Part shown: positions 36,675-49,438 of the stretch, piece by piece
Layout: the number at the start of each line of letters is the position of its first letter
Position numbering within the stretch: position 1 is the stretch's first letter
Source of the DNA: Candidatus Krumholzibacteriota bacterium
Lineage (GTDB): Bacteria; Krumholzibacteriota; Krumholzibacteriia; LZORAL124-64-63
DNA length: 64,000 nucleotides
Direction of reading: 5' to 3'
Assembly (NCBI GenBank): GCA_022711765.1
Contig: JAKLEB010000001.1
Coordinates: 623,186-687,185 of the forward strand
The notes under the pieces: model-generated
Databases searched by the model: none
The model's input: only the letters and a program-made list of their open reading frames with translations
What the model was told of the DNA's origin: nothing
Made by a program: the position numbers and the translations under genes

Positions 36675-36701
36675 GGCGCCGGACCACCGCAGGACCGCGC
36701 C
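36675..36701 (-). terminator. Hairpin directly after the TPR-activator gene
   Basis: GGCGCCGG (36675-36682) pairs imperfectly with CCGCGCC (36695-36701) right after the stop codon at 36703. There is no U tract. Confidence 0.3.
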
Positions 36702-36702
36702 G

Positions 36703-39777
<3,075 letters not shown>

Positions 39778-39832
39778 GCATCTGCATCCCCTGGCGAGGT
39801 GGTGGATCGCAGATCTGAACCACTTCCTTGGA

Positions 39833-39853
39833 CCGGCGGTCTCGGTCCGCCGG
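39833..39853 (-). terminator. Perfect GC hairpin after the small exported-peptide gene
   Basis: CCGGCGG (39833-39839) and CCGCCGG (39847-39853) form a perfect seven-base stem with a seven-base loop, seven bases after the stop codon at 39860. No T run follows, so it may only partly terminate before the activator gene. Confidence 0.5.
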
Positions 39854-39859
39854 CCGGGT

Positions 39860-40159
39860 CTAGAACATTTGCATCACCATGATGATCAGGGTATCGATCC
39901 AGATGATCTCCTCAGGACCCGTACAGTCGCTGCCCGGCGGCCGGCCGTGGTTCCGGAATCCGCCCCCGAGCTCGTCGGGATCGCCCTGGTTCTCCTGCTG
40001 GTCCTGGGCGTCGCCGTCGTCACCACCGGACGGTGGGATGACGACCCCCTGGCTGACGGCCCCGGACTGGCATTCCCCGTCAGCAGGCGAGGCCACCGCT
40101 GATAGAGGTAAGACGAGAACGACGCCGAACAGGGCGAGGATGGCGAGGATTCTCTTCAT
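39860..40159 (-). CDS. Small exported protein, 99 residues, unknown family
   Basis: Signal peptide MKRILAILALFGVVLVLPLS with an AVA cleavage site before residue 24. The mature peptide (about 76 residues) is acidic and Gly/Pro/Gln/Asp-rich (GGDDGDAQDQQENQGDPDEL), has two cysteines (30 and 79) that could form a disulphide, and ends in a hydrophobic IIWIDTLIIMVMQMF that could insert in a membrane. ATG 40159 has an excellent GTAGGAGGAAGG ribosome site and a TTGACG-N17-TATGAT promoter about 100 bases upstream, so it should be strongly expressed. It lies between two sigma54-activator genes. I recognise no family; a surface or signalling peptide is a guess. Confidence 0.72.
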   Translation of the reverse strand: MKRILAILALFGVVLVLPLSAVASPADGECQSGAVSQGVVIPPSGGDDGDAQDQQENQGDPDELGGGFRNHGRPPGSDCTGPEEIIWIDTLIIMVMQMF

Positions 40160-40262
40160 GCCTTCCTCCTACGCGATTGGCGCGGCCGTCACCGTCGATC
40201 GGCAGCGCCCGGTCTCGAACGAGTTGGACCGACCCCTCTCGGTCAGGCAAGCCCGCGACTAG

Positions 40263-40287
40263 ATCATACGGAACCGGGCATCTTCCG

Positions 40288-40291
<4 letters not shown>
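40263..40291 (-). promoter_or_regulatory. Strong sigma70-type promoter of the small exported-peptide gene
   Basis: Minus-strand TTGACG (40286-40291), 17-base spacer, TATGAT (40263-40268). The -35 box overlaps the last codons of the response-regulator gene (stop 40288). Confidence 0.65.
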
Positions 40292-41685
<1,394 letters not shown>

Positions 41686-41804
41686 ATCCCGCCTCCTCTG
41701 CGATCTTGACGGCTGGACGCACCACAGCTTGAGCGGGCTCGCGGTGCCTGTCAACCCTACGCCGAACGACCATCGCCCTGGAGCGCCGCCGTCGCGGACA
41801 GAGC

Positions 41805-42860
41805 ATGAATACCCTGGTGCGCGACATCGTTCCCGAGAGCTGGCCGCAGCTGCTCGCCAGCCGTGGCGAGCCGCCGTACCGCGGCCGTCAGCTCGCCCAC
41901 TGGCTCTTCGCCCGCGGCGCGCTGGACTGGGACGCGATGCACAACCTGCCGCGGTCGCTCCGCGCAGGGCTGGCGGCCGACTTCGACCCGGCCGGACTGT
42001 CGATCGAGGAGCGGCTGGTGGCCGCCGACGGCACGCGCAAGTTCCTCTTCCGGCTGCGCGACGGCCACACGATCGAGAGCGTCATCATCCCCATGGAGCA
42101 TCACGCGACCTTCTGCATCAGCAGCCAGGTCGGCTGTGCGATGGCCTGTCGATTCTGCGCGACGGCGCGCGGCGGCCTGGCCCGCGGCCTCAGCCCGGGC
42201 GAGATCGTCGAGCAGGTCCAACGGCTCGCCGCGGACCTGACGAGCGCTCCGTTCCCCCAGCACGGCGATCGCGGCTACAACGTCGTGTTCATGGGCATGG
42301 GCGAGCCGCTGGACAACTTCGACGCGGTCCGCACCGGCCTCGCGATCATGACGTCGCCGCTCGGCCTCGGCCTCTCGACCCGGCGCGTGCAGCTGTCGAC
42401 GAGCGCGCCGCCGCAAGGGCTGGCGAACCTGGACAGTCTGGACCTGCCGGTCGGGCTGACGATCAGCATCGGCGGCGCCGACGACGCGGCGCGGCGCAAG
42501 GTCATGCCCGTGTCCGGTCGCGCCGGCGTCGCGGACGCCCTCGCCGCGGCCGAGCGGTTCGCTCGCCGCTCGGGACGCCGGGTGACCATCGCCTGGGTCC
42601 TCATCGCCGAGCGGACCGACCAGCTGGAACAGGCGCGGACGCTGGCTCGGCTGGTCGCGAATCGGCCGTTCAAGGTCAATCTGATTCCACTCAACGAGCT
42701 CGATGACGACGACCTCGCGGCCGCGGCCAGCGAGCGCATCCTCGCGTTCCAGCGCGTTCTCGTCGACGCCGGCGTGCCGGCCTATATCCGGGTGAGCGGC
42801 GGACGCGACATCGGCGCCGCCTGCGGCCAGCTGCGCCGGCGCCGCGCATCCAGCCGGTAA
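41805..42860 (+). CDS. rlmN: 23S rRNA/tRNA adenine-C2 methyltransferase RlmN
   Basis: A 351-residue radical-SAM enzyme. The 4Fe-4S motif is C-A-M-A-C-R-F-C (CxxxCxxC), preceded by TFCISSQVGC; GYNVVFMGMGEPLDN and the C-terminal GGRDIGAACGQL follow, with the second methylation cysteine in the GAACGQL motif. It methylates A2503 of 23S rRNA and A37 of some tRNAs. Start ATG 41805. It shares a 119-base divergent region with the response-regulator gene. Confidence 0.94.
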   Translation: MNTLVRDIVPESWPQLLASRGEPPYRGRQLAHWLFARGALDWDAMHNLPRSLRAGLAADFDPAGLSIEERLVAADGTRKFLFRLRDGHTIESVIIPMEHHATFCISSQVGCAMACRFCATARGGLARGLSPGEIVEQVQRLAADLTSAPFPQHGDRGYNVVFMGMGEPLDNFDAVRTGLAIMTSPLGLGLSTRRVQLSTSAPPQGLANLDSLDLPVGLTISIGGADDAARRKVMPVSGRAGVADALAAAERFARRSGRRVTIAWVLIAERTDQLEQARTLARLVANRPFKVNLIPLNELDDDDLAAAASERILAFQRVLVDAGVPAYIRVSGGRDIGAACGQLRRRRASSR

Positions 42861-42862
42861 GC

Positions 42863-42893
42863 GGATGCCCTCGCCTGGCCGGCGAGGGCATCC
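42863..42893. terminator. Bidirectional hairpin between rlmN and the Rrf2 gene
   Basis: A perfect 13-base stem, GGATGCCCTCGCC (42863-42875) and GGCGAGGGCATCC (42881-42893), with a five-base TGGCC loop, begins three bases after the rlmN stop and lies 25 bases from the converging Rrf2 stop. It is the strongest hairpin seen in the window; a U tract is absent. Confidence 0.7.
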
Positions 42894-42918
42894 GGTGGAC
42901 TCGGCAGCGACCGGTGAT

Positions 42919-43317
42919 CTACAGCAGGTCGGACAGGCGCGTCTGCTCGAGCGCGCCGACGAGCGCGAACTGCGCCTTGGACCAGGCTTCCGTCATGTTG
43001 CACTCGTCCGCGTTCTCGCAACGGTTGGAATGACGCAGGCAGTGGTTCAAGGCGATCCCGCCCTCGCATACCTCCACGATTTCGCGCAGGGAGATCTCGT
43101 CCGGCTTGCGGCCGAGGCTGAAGCCGCCTTTCACGCCGCGATGGCTCTTGACGATGCTCTGTTGCGAGAGCATCTGGAAGATCTTGGCCAGGAACGCCTC
43201 GGACACCTCGCAATTCCGAGCGATCGACTTGAGCTGGACCGGAGCGTCGCCGTTGCGTCGCGCCAGCTCCTGCAGGCCGCGAATGGCGTATTCCGTTTGC
43301 CTGGTGATCTGGAGCAT
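42919..43317 (-). CDS. Rrf2-family iron-sulphur transcription regulator
   Basis: A 132-residue regulator: winged helix (TRQTEYAIRGLQELARRNGD, SEAFLAKIFQMLSQQSIVKSHRGVKGGFSL) and, in the dimerisation arm, a three-cysteine cluster C-x6-C-x5-C (NHCLRHSNRCENADEC) matching Fe-S sensors of the IscR/NsrR/RirA type. It should switch gene expression according to iron-sulphur status, NO or redox. ATG 43317 has GGAGGGAGG just upstream. A TTGACA -35 box and a GAACA-N17-TGTTC inverted repeat lie in its upstream region, consistent with autoregulation. It follows mutY, itself an Fe-S enzyme gene. Confidence 0.9.
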   Translation of the reverse strand: MLQITRQTEYAIRGLQELARRNGDAPVQLKSIARNCEVSEAFLAKIFQMLSQQSIVKSHRGVKGGFSLGRKPDEISLREIVEVCEGGIALNHCLRHSNRCENADECNMTEAWSKAQFALVGALEQTRLSDLL

Positions 43318-43351
43318 CGCGCCTCCCTCCGAGATGGTCGCCGAACTTAAA

Positions 43352-43378
43352 GAACACCGTATTGACGTAAAAATGTTC
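43352..43378. promoter_or_regulatory. GAACA-N17-TGTTC inverted repeat overlapping the Rrf2 promoter
   Basis: Arms 43352-43356 and 43374-43378 flank an A+T-rich 17-base centre and overlap the -10 region at 43370-43375. The placement is that of an autoregulatory operator, but the arms are only five bases. Confidence 0.35.
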
Positions 43379-43398
43379 GATGCACTCCGCATTGTCAA
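43370..43398 (-). promoter_or_regulatory. Possible promoter of the Rrf2 gene
   Basis: Minus-strand perfect TTGACA (43393-43398), 17-base spacer, poor -10 CATTTT (43370-43375). A good -35 with a weak -10 is typical of regulated promoters. Confidence 0.45.
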
Positions 43399-43414
43399 AA
43401 ACCATTTGGTCGCG

Positions 43415-44590
43415 TCATTCCGGCGCCGCCGAGGCCGCCGCCAGGGACATGGCGCGGCGCGCGATCCCGGCCAGGGGCGCCGACGCCGAGGGGTGAGCCC
43501 ACCGCTCGTCCGGCAGCCCGGGAGGGTCCAGGCTCCCGGGCCAGTCCGCGACCGCCACCTCGACCCTCAGCCGGTGGACCGTGATCGCGTGCCGGTAGTG
43601 GCCGACCGGGCGAACCACCGGGAGGGTCCAGCCGAGAGTGCGGAGCCAGGCGCGCCAGCCGGCGATCACCCCGGAATCGCCGGCCTCGCGGTCGCGGTAC
43701 CAGTTGGTCAGCGGCAAGCTGACCATGCCCTCGAAGAGTCCGGCGAGGCTCGTGCGGAGCGGCTGTCCGTGCCCGCGCGCGCGGGCGACGACCGCGCTCT
43801 CGCTCGGCAGTTGCAGGACGCGTCCGTCCCGGCGAAGGACCAGCGCGCCGAGCACGACTCGCACGGATTGCGGTCGGACCGGCGGCGCCGGCACCAGCGC
43901 CGTGGCGCCGGCCCGTCCCGCGGCGCACCACCGGAGAACCGGGCACCGGTCGCACGCGGCCTCGCCGGCGCGACATGGGCCGGCACCGAGATCCATCACG
44001 GCCTGGTTCCAGTCGCCCGGACGCGCCGGCGTTACGTGCGCGAGCGCGACGCCGCGGAGGCGCGCCGGCGTGAACTGCCGCGTCGCGGCATCGTCGGGAC
44101 AAATCCAGCGCGTGAGCACGCGCCGCACGTTGGCGTCGATCGCGGGCACGGCAAGCCCGAGCCCGATGCTGGCGATGGCGCCGGCGGCATACTCGCCCAC
44201 ACCGGGGACGGCCCGCCAGTCGACGAGGGTCCGCGGCAGGTCGCCTCCGGCCGCCGCGAGTTTCCGGGCCGCCCGATGCAGGAGGCGCGCGCGCCGGTAA
44301 TAGCCGAGACCGGACCAGGCCGCGAGCACGTCGGCCTCGGGCGCTGCGGCGAGCGTCGCCACGTCCGGAAACCGCGCCCGGAACTCCACCCACCGCGGGA
44401 TCACGGCCGCCACGGTCGTCTGCTGGAGCATGATCTCGGCGAGCCAGGTCCCGTACAGGGACGGACCGCGTCGCCAGGGCAGGTCGCGGCCCTCCCGGTC
44501 GTACCAGTCGAGGAGCGCCCGCTGCCGCGCCGCGACGGCAGCGCGGCCGGATTCACCGCGACCTCGGCTGCTGGTCGTGTCCGTTGACAA
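43415..44590 (-). CDS. mutY: A/G-specific adenine glycosylase MutY
   Basis: A 391-residue base-excision enzyme. Catalytic Glu lies in WLAEIMLQQTTV, the helix-hairpin-helix is VPGVGEYAAGAIASIGLG and the catalytic Asp is in AIDANVRRVLTR; the 4Fe-4S ligands are C-x6-C-x2-C-x5-C (CRAGEAACDRCPVLRWC). The C-terminal 140 residues form the NUDIX-like domain that reads 8-oxoG. It removes A mispaired with 8-oxoG. The start is TTG at 44590 preceded by a GGGGGTGG site; no in-frame ATG fits better. It diverges from the acyl-CoA ligase gene. Confidence 0.92.
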   Translation of the reverse strand: MSTDTTSSRGRGESGRAAVAARQRALLDWYDREGRDLPWRRGPSLYGTWLAEIMLQQTTVAAVIPRWVEFRARFPDVATLAAAPEADVLAAWSGLGYYRRARLLHRAARKLAAAGGDLPRTLVDWRAVPGVGEYAAGAIASIGLGLAVPAIDANVRRVLTRWICPDDAATRQFTPARLRGVALAHVTPARPGDWNQAVMDLGAGPCRAGEAACDRCPVLRWCAAGRAGATALVPAPPVRPQSVRVVLGALVLRRDGRVLQLPSESAVVARARGHGQPLRTSLAGLFEGMVSLPLTNWYRDREAGDSGVIAGWRAWLRTLGWTLPVVRPVGHYRHAITVHRLRVEVAVADWPGSLDPPGLPDERWAHPSASAPLAGIARRAMSLAAASAAPE

Positions 44591-44682
44591 GAGCCACCCC
44601 CGGGTCTAAGGATTCACGGAGCCACATTGCCGCCGGCAAGCCGACCGCGGCGGGCGCGAGGTCGCGTCGAGAGGCGCCGCCG

Positions 44683-46515
44683 ATGGAACCGCAGACACTG
44701 CCCGATCTGTTCACGGACGCCGTCGAGAACCGCCGTCGCGCCGACTGTTTCCAGCGATACGACCGCGACCGCGGCTTCGTCCCCGTGGCGAGCGAGGAGG
44801 CGCGGGATCGCGTGGCCCGCCTCGCGCGCGGTCTGCGTGCCCTCGGCGTCGAGCGCGGCGACCGCGTGGTCATCCTGGCCGAGAATCGCGTCGAGTGGGC
44901 GCTCGCCGACCTCGCCGTGCTCTGCCGGGGCGCGGTCAGCGTGCCGCTGCACGCCGTCCTGCTGGCTGACACGATCGACTACGTGCTGTGCGACTGCGAG
45001 CCCAAGGCCATCCTCGTTTCCGGTCACCGCCAAGCCGAGAAGCTCCTGACCCTACGCGACCGCCGGCCGTTCCTCCGCGCAGTCGTCGCCTTCGATCCCG
45101 TGGACCTGCCCGGGACCATCGATCTGGCCCAGCTCGAGGCGCTCGGCGGCGCAGCCGGCCCGGCGGGCGATTCCGACGCCGAGCTGCGGCCCAGCGGGCT
45201 GACCGGACGAGACCTCGCGAGCATCATCTACACGTCCGGCACGACCGGCAAGCCCAAGGGCGTAATGCTGGAGCACCGGAACATGGTCGCGAACGCCCAC
45301 CAGGCCCAGGAGATCCTGCATTTCACCGCCGCCGACAGCACCCTCAGCTTCCTGCCGCTGAGCCATGTCTTCGAGCGCACGTGCGGCCTCTACACGATGC
45401 TGCTCGCCGGCGCCAGCATCGCTTACGCGGAGAAGATGGAGACCGTGCCGCGGGACCTCAAGCTGGTGCGGCCGACCATCCTGATCAGCGTGCCGCGGCT
45501 CTTCGAGAAGATCCACGCCCGGGTCGTGAGCCACGCCCTGGACGCCGGCGGCCTCAAGCGGGCGATCTTCACCTGGGCCGCCGCAGTCGGCAAGGCGAAG
45601 GCGGGGCGCGTGCTCGCCGGCGAGCGGTCCGACCCCTGGCTCGCGGCGCGCTGGACCGTCGCCGATCGCCTCGTGTTCACCAGGCTGCGGGCGGCCCTTG
45701 GCGGGCGGGTCAAGTTCGCGGTGTCCGGCGCGGCGCCGCTCAACCAACAGGTCGGCGAGTTCTTCGTCGGCGCCGGCGTGCCGCTCTTCGAGGGATACGG
45801 CTTGACCGAGGCGAGTCCGGTCCTCGCGGTCAATCGACCCGGGCACCAGCGGCTGGGCAGCGTCGGGGCGGCGTTGCCGTCGACCGAGCTGCGCATCGCC
45901 GACGACGGCGAGATCCTGGCCCGCGGCCCGCAGGTCATGCGCGGCTACTGGAACGACGCCGAGGCCACGGCCGAGGCGCTGGACCGCGATGGCTGGCTTC
46001 ACACGGGCGACGTCGGCCGGCTGGACGCCGACGGTTTCCTGTACATCACCGACCGCAAGAAAGACCTGATCGTCACGTCCGGCGGCAAGAACGTCGCCCC
46101 GCAGCCGCTCGAGGTGCGCCTCTGCCGCAGCGAATTCGTCCAGCAGGCGGTCGTCGTCGGCGACAAGCGGCCATTCCTCTGCGCCTTGCTCGTGCCCGAA
46201 TTCGCCGCTCTCGAGGCATGGGCTGCCAAGCAGGGGCTGGAGACCGGGGATCGCGCCGCCCTACTCGCGACCGGCGCGGTGTTCAAGCTCTACCAGGGCC
46301 TGCTCGCCGAGCTGAACCGCGAACTGCCGGGATTCAATCAGATCAAGCGGTACGTGCTCCTGGAACGCGAGCTGACGGTCGAAGCCGGCGAGCTGACGCC
46401 GACCCTCAAGGTCAAGCGATTCGCCGTCGCCGAGCGCTACCGCGACCGGATCGACGCCGTCTATCCGGATCAGGGAGCGCTCAGCGCGGACGCTGGCTGC
46501 GATCGCCCAGGGTGA
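44683..46515 (+). CDS. Long-chain acyl-CoA synthetase (AMP-forming)
   Basis: A 610-residue adenylate-forming enzyme: P-loop-like A3 motif IIYTSGTTGKPKGV, A5 motif GYGLTEASPV, A7 motif GWLHTGDVG, A8 region YITDRKKDLIVTSGGKNVAPQPLE, and the C-terminal lysine region LTPTLKVKR, as in long-chain FadD15-type ligases. It activates fatty acids to acyl-CoA with ATP. Start ATG 44683 is preferred over an earlier in-frame GTG-type start because the extra residues are low-complexity and overlap the mutY start. Its 3' end overlaps the M28 peptidase gene by 35 bases, tail to tail. Confidence 0.9.
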   Translation: MEPQTLPDLFTDAVENRRRADCFQRYDRDRGFVPVASEEARDRVARLARGLRALGVERGDRVVILAENRVEWALADLAVLCRGAVSVPLHAVLLADTIDYVLCDCEPKAILVSGHRQAEKLLTLRDRRPFLRAVVAFDPVDLPGTIDLAQLEALGGAAGPAGDSDAELRPSGLTGRDLASIIYTSGTTGKPKGVMLEHRNMVANAHQAQEILHFTAADSTLSFLPLSHVFERTCGLYTMLLAGASIAYAEKMETVPRDLKLVRPTILISVPRLFEKIHARVVSHALDAGGLKRAIFTWAAAVGKAKAGRVLAGERSDPWLAARWTVADRLVFTRLRAALGGRVKFAVSGAAPLNQQVGEFFVGAGVPLFEGYGLTEASPVLAVNRPGHQRLGSVGAALPSTELRIADDGEILARGPQVMRGYWNDAEATAEALDRDGWLHTGDVGRLDADGFLYITDRKKDLIVTSGGKNVAPQPLEVRLCRSEFVQQAVVVGDKRPFLCALLVPEFAALEAWAAKQGLETGDRAALLATGAVFKLYQGLLAELNRELPGFNQIKRYVLLERELTVEAGELTPTLKVKRFAVAERYRDRIDAVYPDQGALSADAGCDRPG

Positions 46516-47743
46516 CGAAGAACCCGAGCAGGCGACCGTCTCGCTCGACCCGGATCTCGACGATGTCCCCCGGATCGTGCCGGCGCAGCGCCTCCGTGAA
46601 TCCCGCGAGGCCGGCGACCTCCGCGCCGCCGAGCTGGCGCAGCACGTCGCCCGCGCGCAAGCCCGCGAGCGCCGCCGGCCCGCCGGCGATGACGTCGCCG
46701 ACGACATAGCCGGACCCGCTGGTCGCCTCGAAGTCCGGCACGGTGCCGAGCCAGGTCTGCCGGTTGCCGGCGTCCAGGAGCGGCGCCGACTCGGGCGGCG
46801 CCACGAACGTGAACCGGCCGCTGGCTCGCCGGAGTCCGTCCACGAGCCGGACCGCGACCTCGGCGACCCGCGCGAGGCCGTCGAGGTCGACCGCCCCGAG
46901 GCTGTCGGCCGTCGAGTTCATCTCGGGATAGGCGCCGGTGAAGAGGAACAGCGCCGGGATGCCGTGGGCCAGGAAGCTGGCGTGGTCGCTGCGGACGAGC
47001 GACGGATCCTGGGACCGCACGGGCAGATCGCCGGCGGCGGCCGCGATCAGGTCGGGCAGGAGCGGACAGGTCTCGAGCCCGGCGACGTGGAGCGGTCCGG
47101 CACCGAGCTTGCCGACGGCGTCGAGGTTGACCATCGCGTCGACCTGACCCGGAGGAACCGGCGGATTCGCCGCGAACCAGGCCGAACCGAGAAGTCCGAC
47201 CTCCTCGGCGCCGAAGGCGCAGACGAGGAGCGAACGGCGAGCGCCGGGGTCCTGGCGCGTCGCCACCGCCTCGACGGCGACGTGCCTCAGCACGGCGACC
47301 CCCGACGCGTTGTCGCCCGCGCCCGGATAGTACTCGCCGGGAGCCGGAACGCCCTTGCCGCGCGGATCGACGCGACCCAGGTGGTCCAGGTGCGCGCCGA
47401 CCACGATCCAGCGATCCTCGAGATCGCCGCAGCCGGGCACGCAGCCGAGCACGTTGAGCGAGGAGTCGCCCTCCGCCGCCCCGGGCAGCGCGAACGCCTG
47501 GAACCACCCGGATTCGTCCGGGCCGGCCGGGGCGAGACCGGCCTCGGCGAACCAGGCCGCGACGAGGGCGGCGGCGTCACGCTCCCCCGCGGTCGCCGAC
47601 CCGCGGCCGGCGAGCCGGGGCGCCGTCAGCGCGGCGATCGTCGTCGCCAGGCCGGCAGGCTCGGCCCGAGCGGCCACGTCGGCGGCCTGCACGCCGAGGC
47701 CGCCGGCCACAACCACGAGCAACGTCAGATCGATCAGCCGCAT
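46481..47743 (-). CDS. Exported M28-family aminopeptidase with PDZ domain
   Basis: A 420-residue protein with a signal peptide (MRLIDLTLLVVVAGGLGVQA). The M28 zinc ligands are visible in order: HLDHLG, GAGDNASG, FGAEEVG, NLDAVGK and SDHASF. Residues about 325-415 are a PDZ domain (TWLGTVPDFEA, PAALAGLRAGDVLRQLGG). It should cleave amino-terminal residues from peptides in the periplasm or at the surface, with the PDZ binding substrate or partner. It is last in the btpA-rml-ggt operon, nine bases after ggt, and its tail overlaps the acyl-CoA ligase gene. Confidence 0.9.
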   Translation of the reverse strand: MRLIDLTLLVVVAGGLGVQAADVAARAEPAGLATTIAALTAPRLAGRGSATAGERDAAALVAAWFAEAGLAPAGPDESGWFQAFALPGAAEGDSSLNVLGCVPGCGDLEDRWIVVGAHLDHLGRVDPRGKGVPAPGEYYPGAGDNASGVAVLRHVAVEAVATRQDPGARRSLLVCAFGAEEVGLLGSAWFAANPPVPPGQVDAMVNLDAVGKLGAGPLHVAGLETCPLLPDLIAAAAGDLPVRSQDPSLVRSDHASFLAHGIPALFLFTGAYPEMNSTADSLGAVDLDGLARVAEVAVRLVDGLRRASGRFTFVAPPESAPLLDAGNRQTWLGTVPDFEATSGSGYVVGDVIAGGPAALAGLRAGDVLRQLGGAEVAGLAGFTEALRRHDPGDIVEIRVERDGRLLGFFVTLGDRSQRPR

Positions 47744-47751
47744 GGTCTCCC

Positions 47752-49434
47752 CTAGTAGCCGGCCGCGAGGCCCATGCCGCGCGGATCGCTCGCTCCTGTC
47801 CAGCGGCCGGACGCCAGGTCGCGCACGATGACCTGCACGTTGCCGATGGTCGCCCGGGCCGTCAGCACGTGGCCGCGCTCCTCCAGCCCGCGCCGGGTCT
47901 CCGGCGACATGCCGTATTCCTCGTACCAGCCCGTGGCGGGCCGCCACTGGTGATGGATGCGCGGCGCGGCGACCGCCTGCCGCGCGTCCATGCCGAAATC
48001 CACCACGTGGACGATCGTCTGCAGGGTGGCGGAGATGATCCGGGACCCGCCCGACGACCCGGTGACCATGTAAACGTCGTCGCCGGCGAGCAGCAACGTC
48101 GGGGTCATGCTCGAGAGCGGCCGCCGGCCAGGTCCGATCTCGTTGCGGGTCCCCTGGACCAGCCCGAAGGCGTTGGGGACCCCGGGCGCCGTGGTGAAGT
48201 CGTCCATCTCATCGTTGAGGACGATCCCGGTCTGGCCCGCGACCAGGCCGGCGCCGAAGCTCAGGTTGATGGTCAGGGTGGCCGCCACGGCGTTGCCCTC
48301 GCCGTCGACGATCGAGAGGTGGGTCGTGTGCGGCGGATCGGCGACGAGCGGCGCGCCGGCGATCTCGTGGACGGGGATCGCGATGTCGGGGCGGATCCGC
48401 GCGCGCTGGCTGTCCGCATGGGCGCGGCCGAGGAGCATGGCGACCGGTACGTCGGCGAAATCGGGGTCGCCGAGAAACCGGCTGCGGTCGGCGAAGGCGA
48501 GCTTCATCGCCTCGAGCATCAGGTGCCACGTCGGGACCGAACCGTAGCCGGCCACCGCGAGGTCGAACGGGCCGAGGATGTTGAGCATCTGGACGAGGTG
48601 GACCCCGCCGCTGCTGGGCGGCGGCATGCTCAGGACGGTATAACCGCGATAGGTGCCGCGGACCGGCTCGCGCCAGACGGTCCGGTAGCCGGCGAGGTCC
48701 TCGCGGCAGAGCACGCCGCCCCGGGCGGCGACCGCGTCGACGATGGCTGCGGCGATCGGGCCGTCGTAGAACGCGCTCTCGCCGCCGGCGGAGATCGCCG
48801 CGAGCGTGCGCGCGAGGTCCGGCTGGCGCAGGATCGTGCCGGCCTCCGGCACCCGGCCCTCCGGCAGGAAGACCGCCTGCAGGCCCGGGTCGAGCCGTCC
48901 CGCGTCCAGCTCCTCGCGGAGGCGCGCGGCGAGCATCGTCGAGACCGGAAAACCGTCGCGGGCGATCTCGATCGCCGGCTGGCAGAGACGCGACCACGGC
49001 AAGCGGCCGAACCGGCGGTGCAGGTCCGCGAACCCGCGCACGAGACCGGGCACGGCGACGCTCAACGCTCCCGTGCAGCTGCGCTCGGCGTCCGCGCGCC
49101 CGCCGGCGTCGAGGAACATGTCGCGGGTCGCGCCGGCCGGCGCGGTCTCCCGCGCGTCCAGCGCGTAGGCGACGCCGCCCTGCCGCTGATAGCCGACCAA
49201 GAACCCGCCGCCGCCGAGGCCGCTGCTGAAGGGTTCGGTCACGCCCAGCACGAATCCTCCGGCGATGACGGCGTCGGCGGCGCTGCCGCCCTCGCGGAGA
49301 ACCGCGAGGGCGGCAAGCGTGGCCTGTCGCTCGGCGGTCACGACGATGGCGTGGTCGCCGGTCGCCGGCACGTCGTCGGCTCGCGCGACGCCGACTGCGA
49401 GCAGCAACAGGCACACCAGCGCGGCATTGCGCAT
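47752..49434 (-). CDS. ggt: Gamma-glutamyltransferase
   Basis: A 560-residue exported protein with signal peptide (MRNAALVCLLLLAVGVARA). GGFVLGVTEPFSSGLGGGGF and SMPPPSSGGVHLVQMLNIL belong to the large subunit; the self-cleavage/nucleophile Thr is in DPPHTTHLSIVDGEGNAVA, and FGAGLVAGQTGIVLNDEMDDF and GRRPLSSMTPT complete the small-subunit active site. It hydrolyses or transfers gamma-glutamyl groups, for example of glutathione, in the periplasm. It follows the B3/B4 gene after four bases. Confidence 0.95.
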   Translation of the reverse strand: MRNAALVCLLLLAVGVARADDVPATGDHAIVVTAERQATLAALAVLREGGSAADAVIAGGFVLGVTEPFSSGLGGGGFLVGYQRQGGVAYALDARETAPAGATRDMFLDAGGRADAERSCTGALSVAVPGLVRGFADLHRRFGRLPWSRLCQPAIEIARDGFPVSTMLAARLREELDAGRLDPGLQAVFLPEGRVPEAGTILRQPDLARTLAAISAGGESAFYDGPIAAAIVDAVAARGGVLCREDLAGYRTVWREPVRGTYRGYTVLSMPPPSSGGVHLVQMLNILGPFDLAVAGYGSVPTWHLMLEAMKLAFADRSRFLGDPDFADVPVAMLLGRAHADSQRARIRPDIAIPVHEIAGAPLVADPPHTTHLSIVDGEGNAVAATLTINLSFGAGLVAGQTGIVLNDEMDDFTTAPGVPNAFGLVQGTRNEIGPGRRPLSSMTPTLLLAGDDVYMVTGSSGGSRIISATLQTIVHVVDFGMDARQAVAAPRIHHQWRPATGWYEEYGMSPETRRGLEERGHVLTARATIGNVQVIVRDLASGRWTGASDPRGMGLAAGY

Positions 49435-49438
49435 CGGA

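Larger units (their letters stand above)
35852..36702. other. 851-base gene-poor region
   Basis: The longest non-coding stretch in the window. Short open frames exist (for example 35976-36260 minus and 36503-36718 plus) but none has a ribosome site, family motif or normal composition. The region contains A+T-rich islands unlike its surroundings at 35951-35971 and 36440-36545, and a CCGGGCCCGG palindrome near 36541. It separates the two-component-like regulator block from the lipoprotein operon and may hold regulatory sites, an unrecognised small RNA or a decayed gene. Confidence 0.4.
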
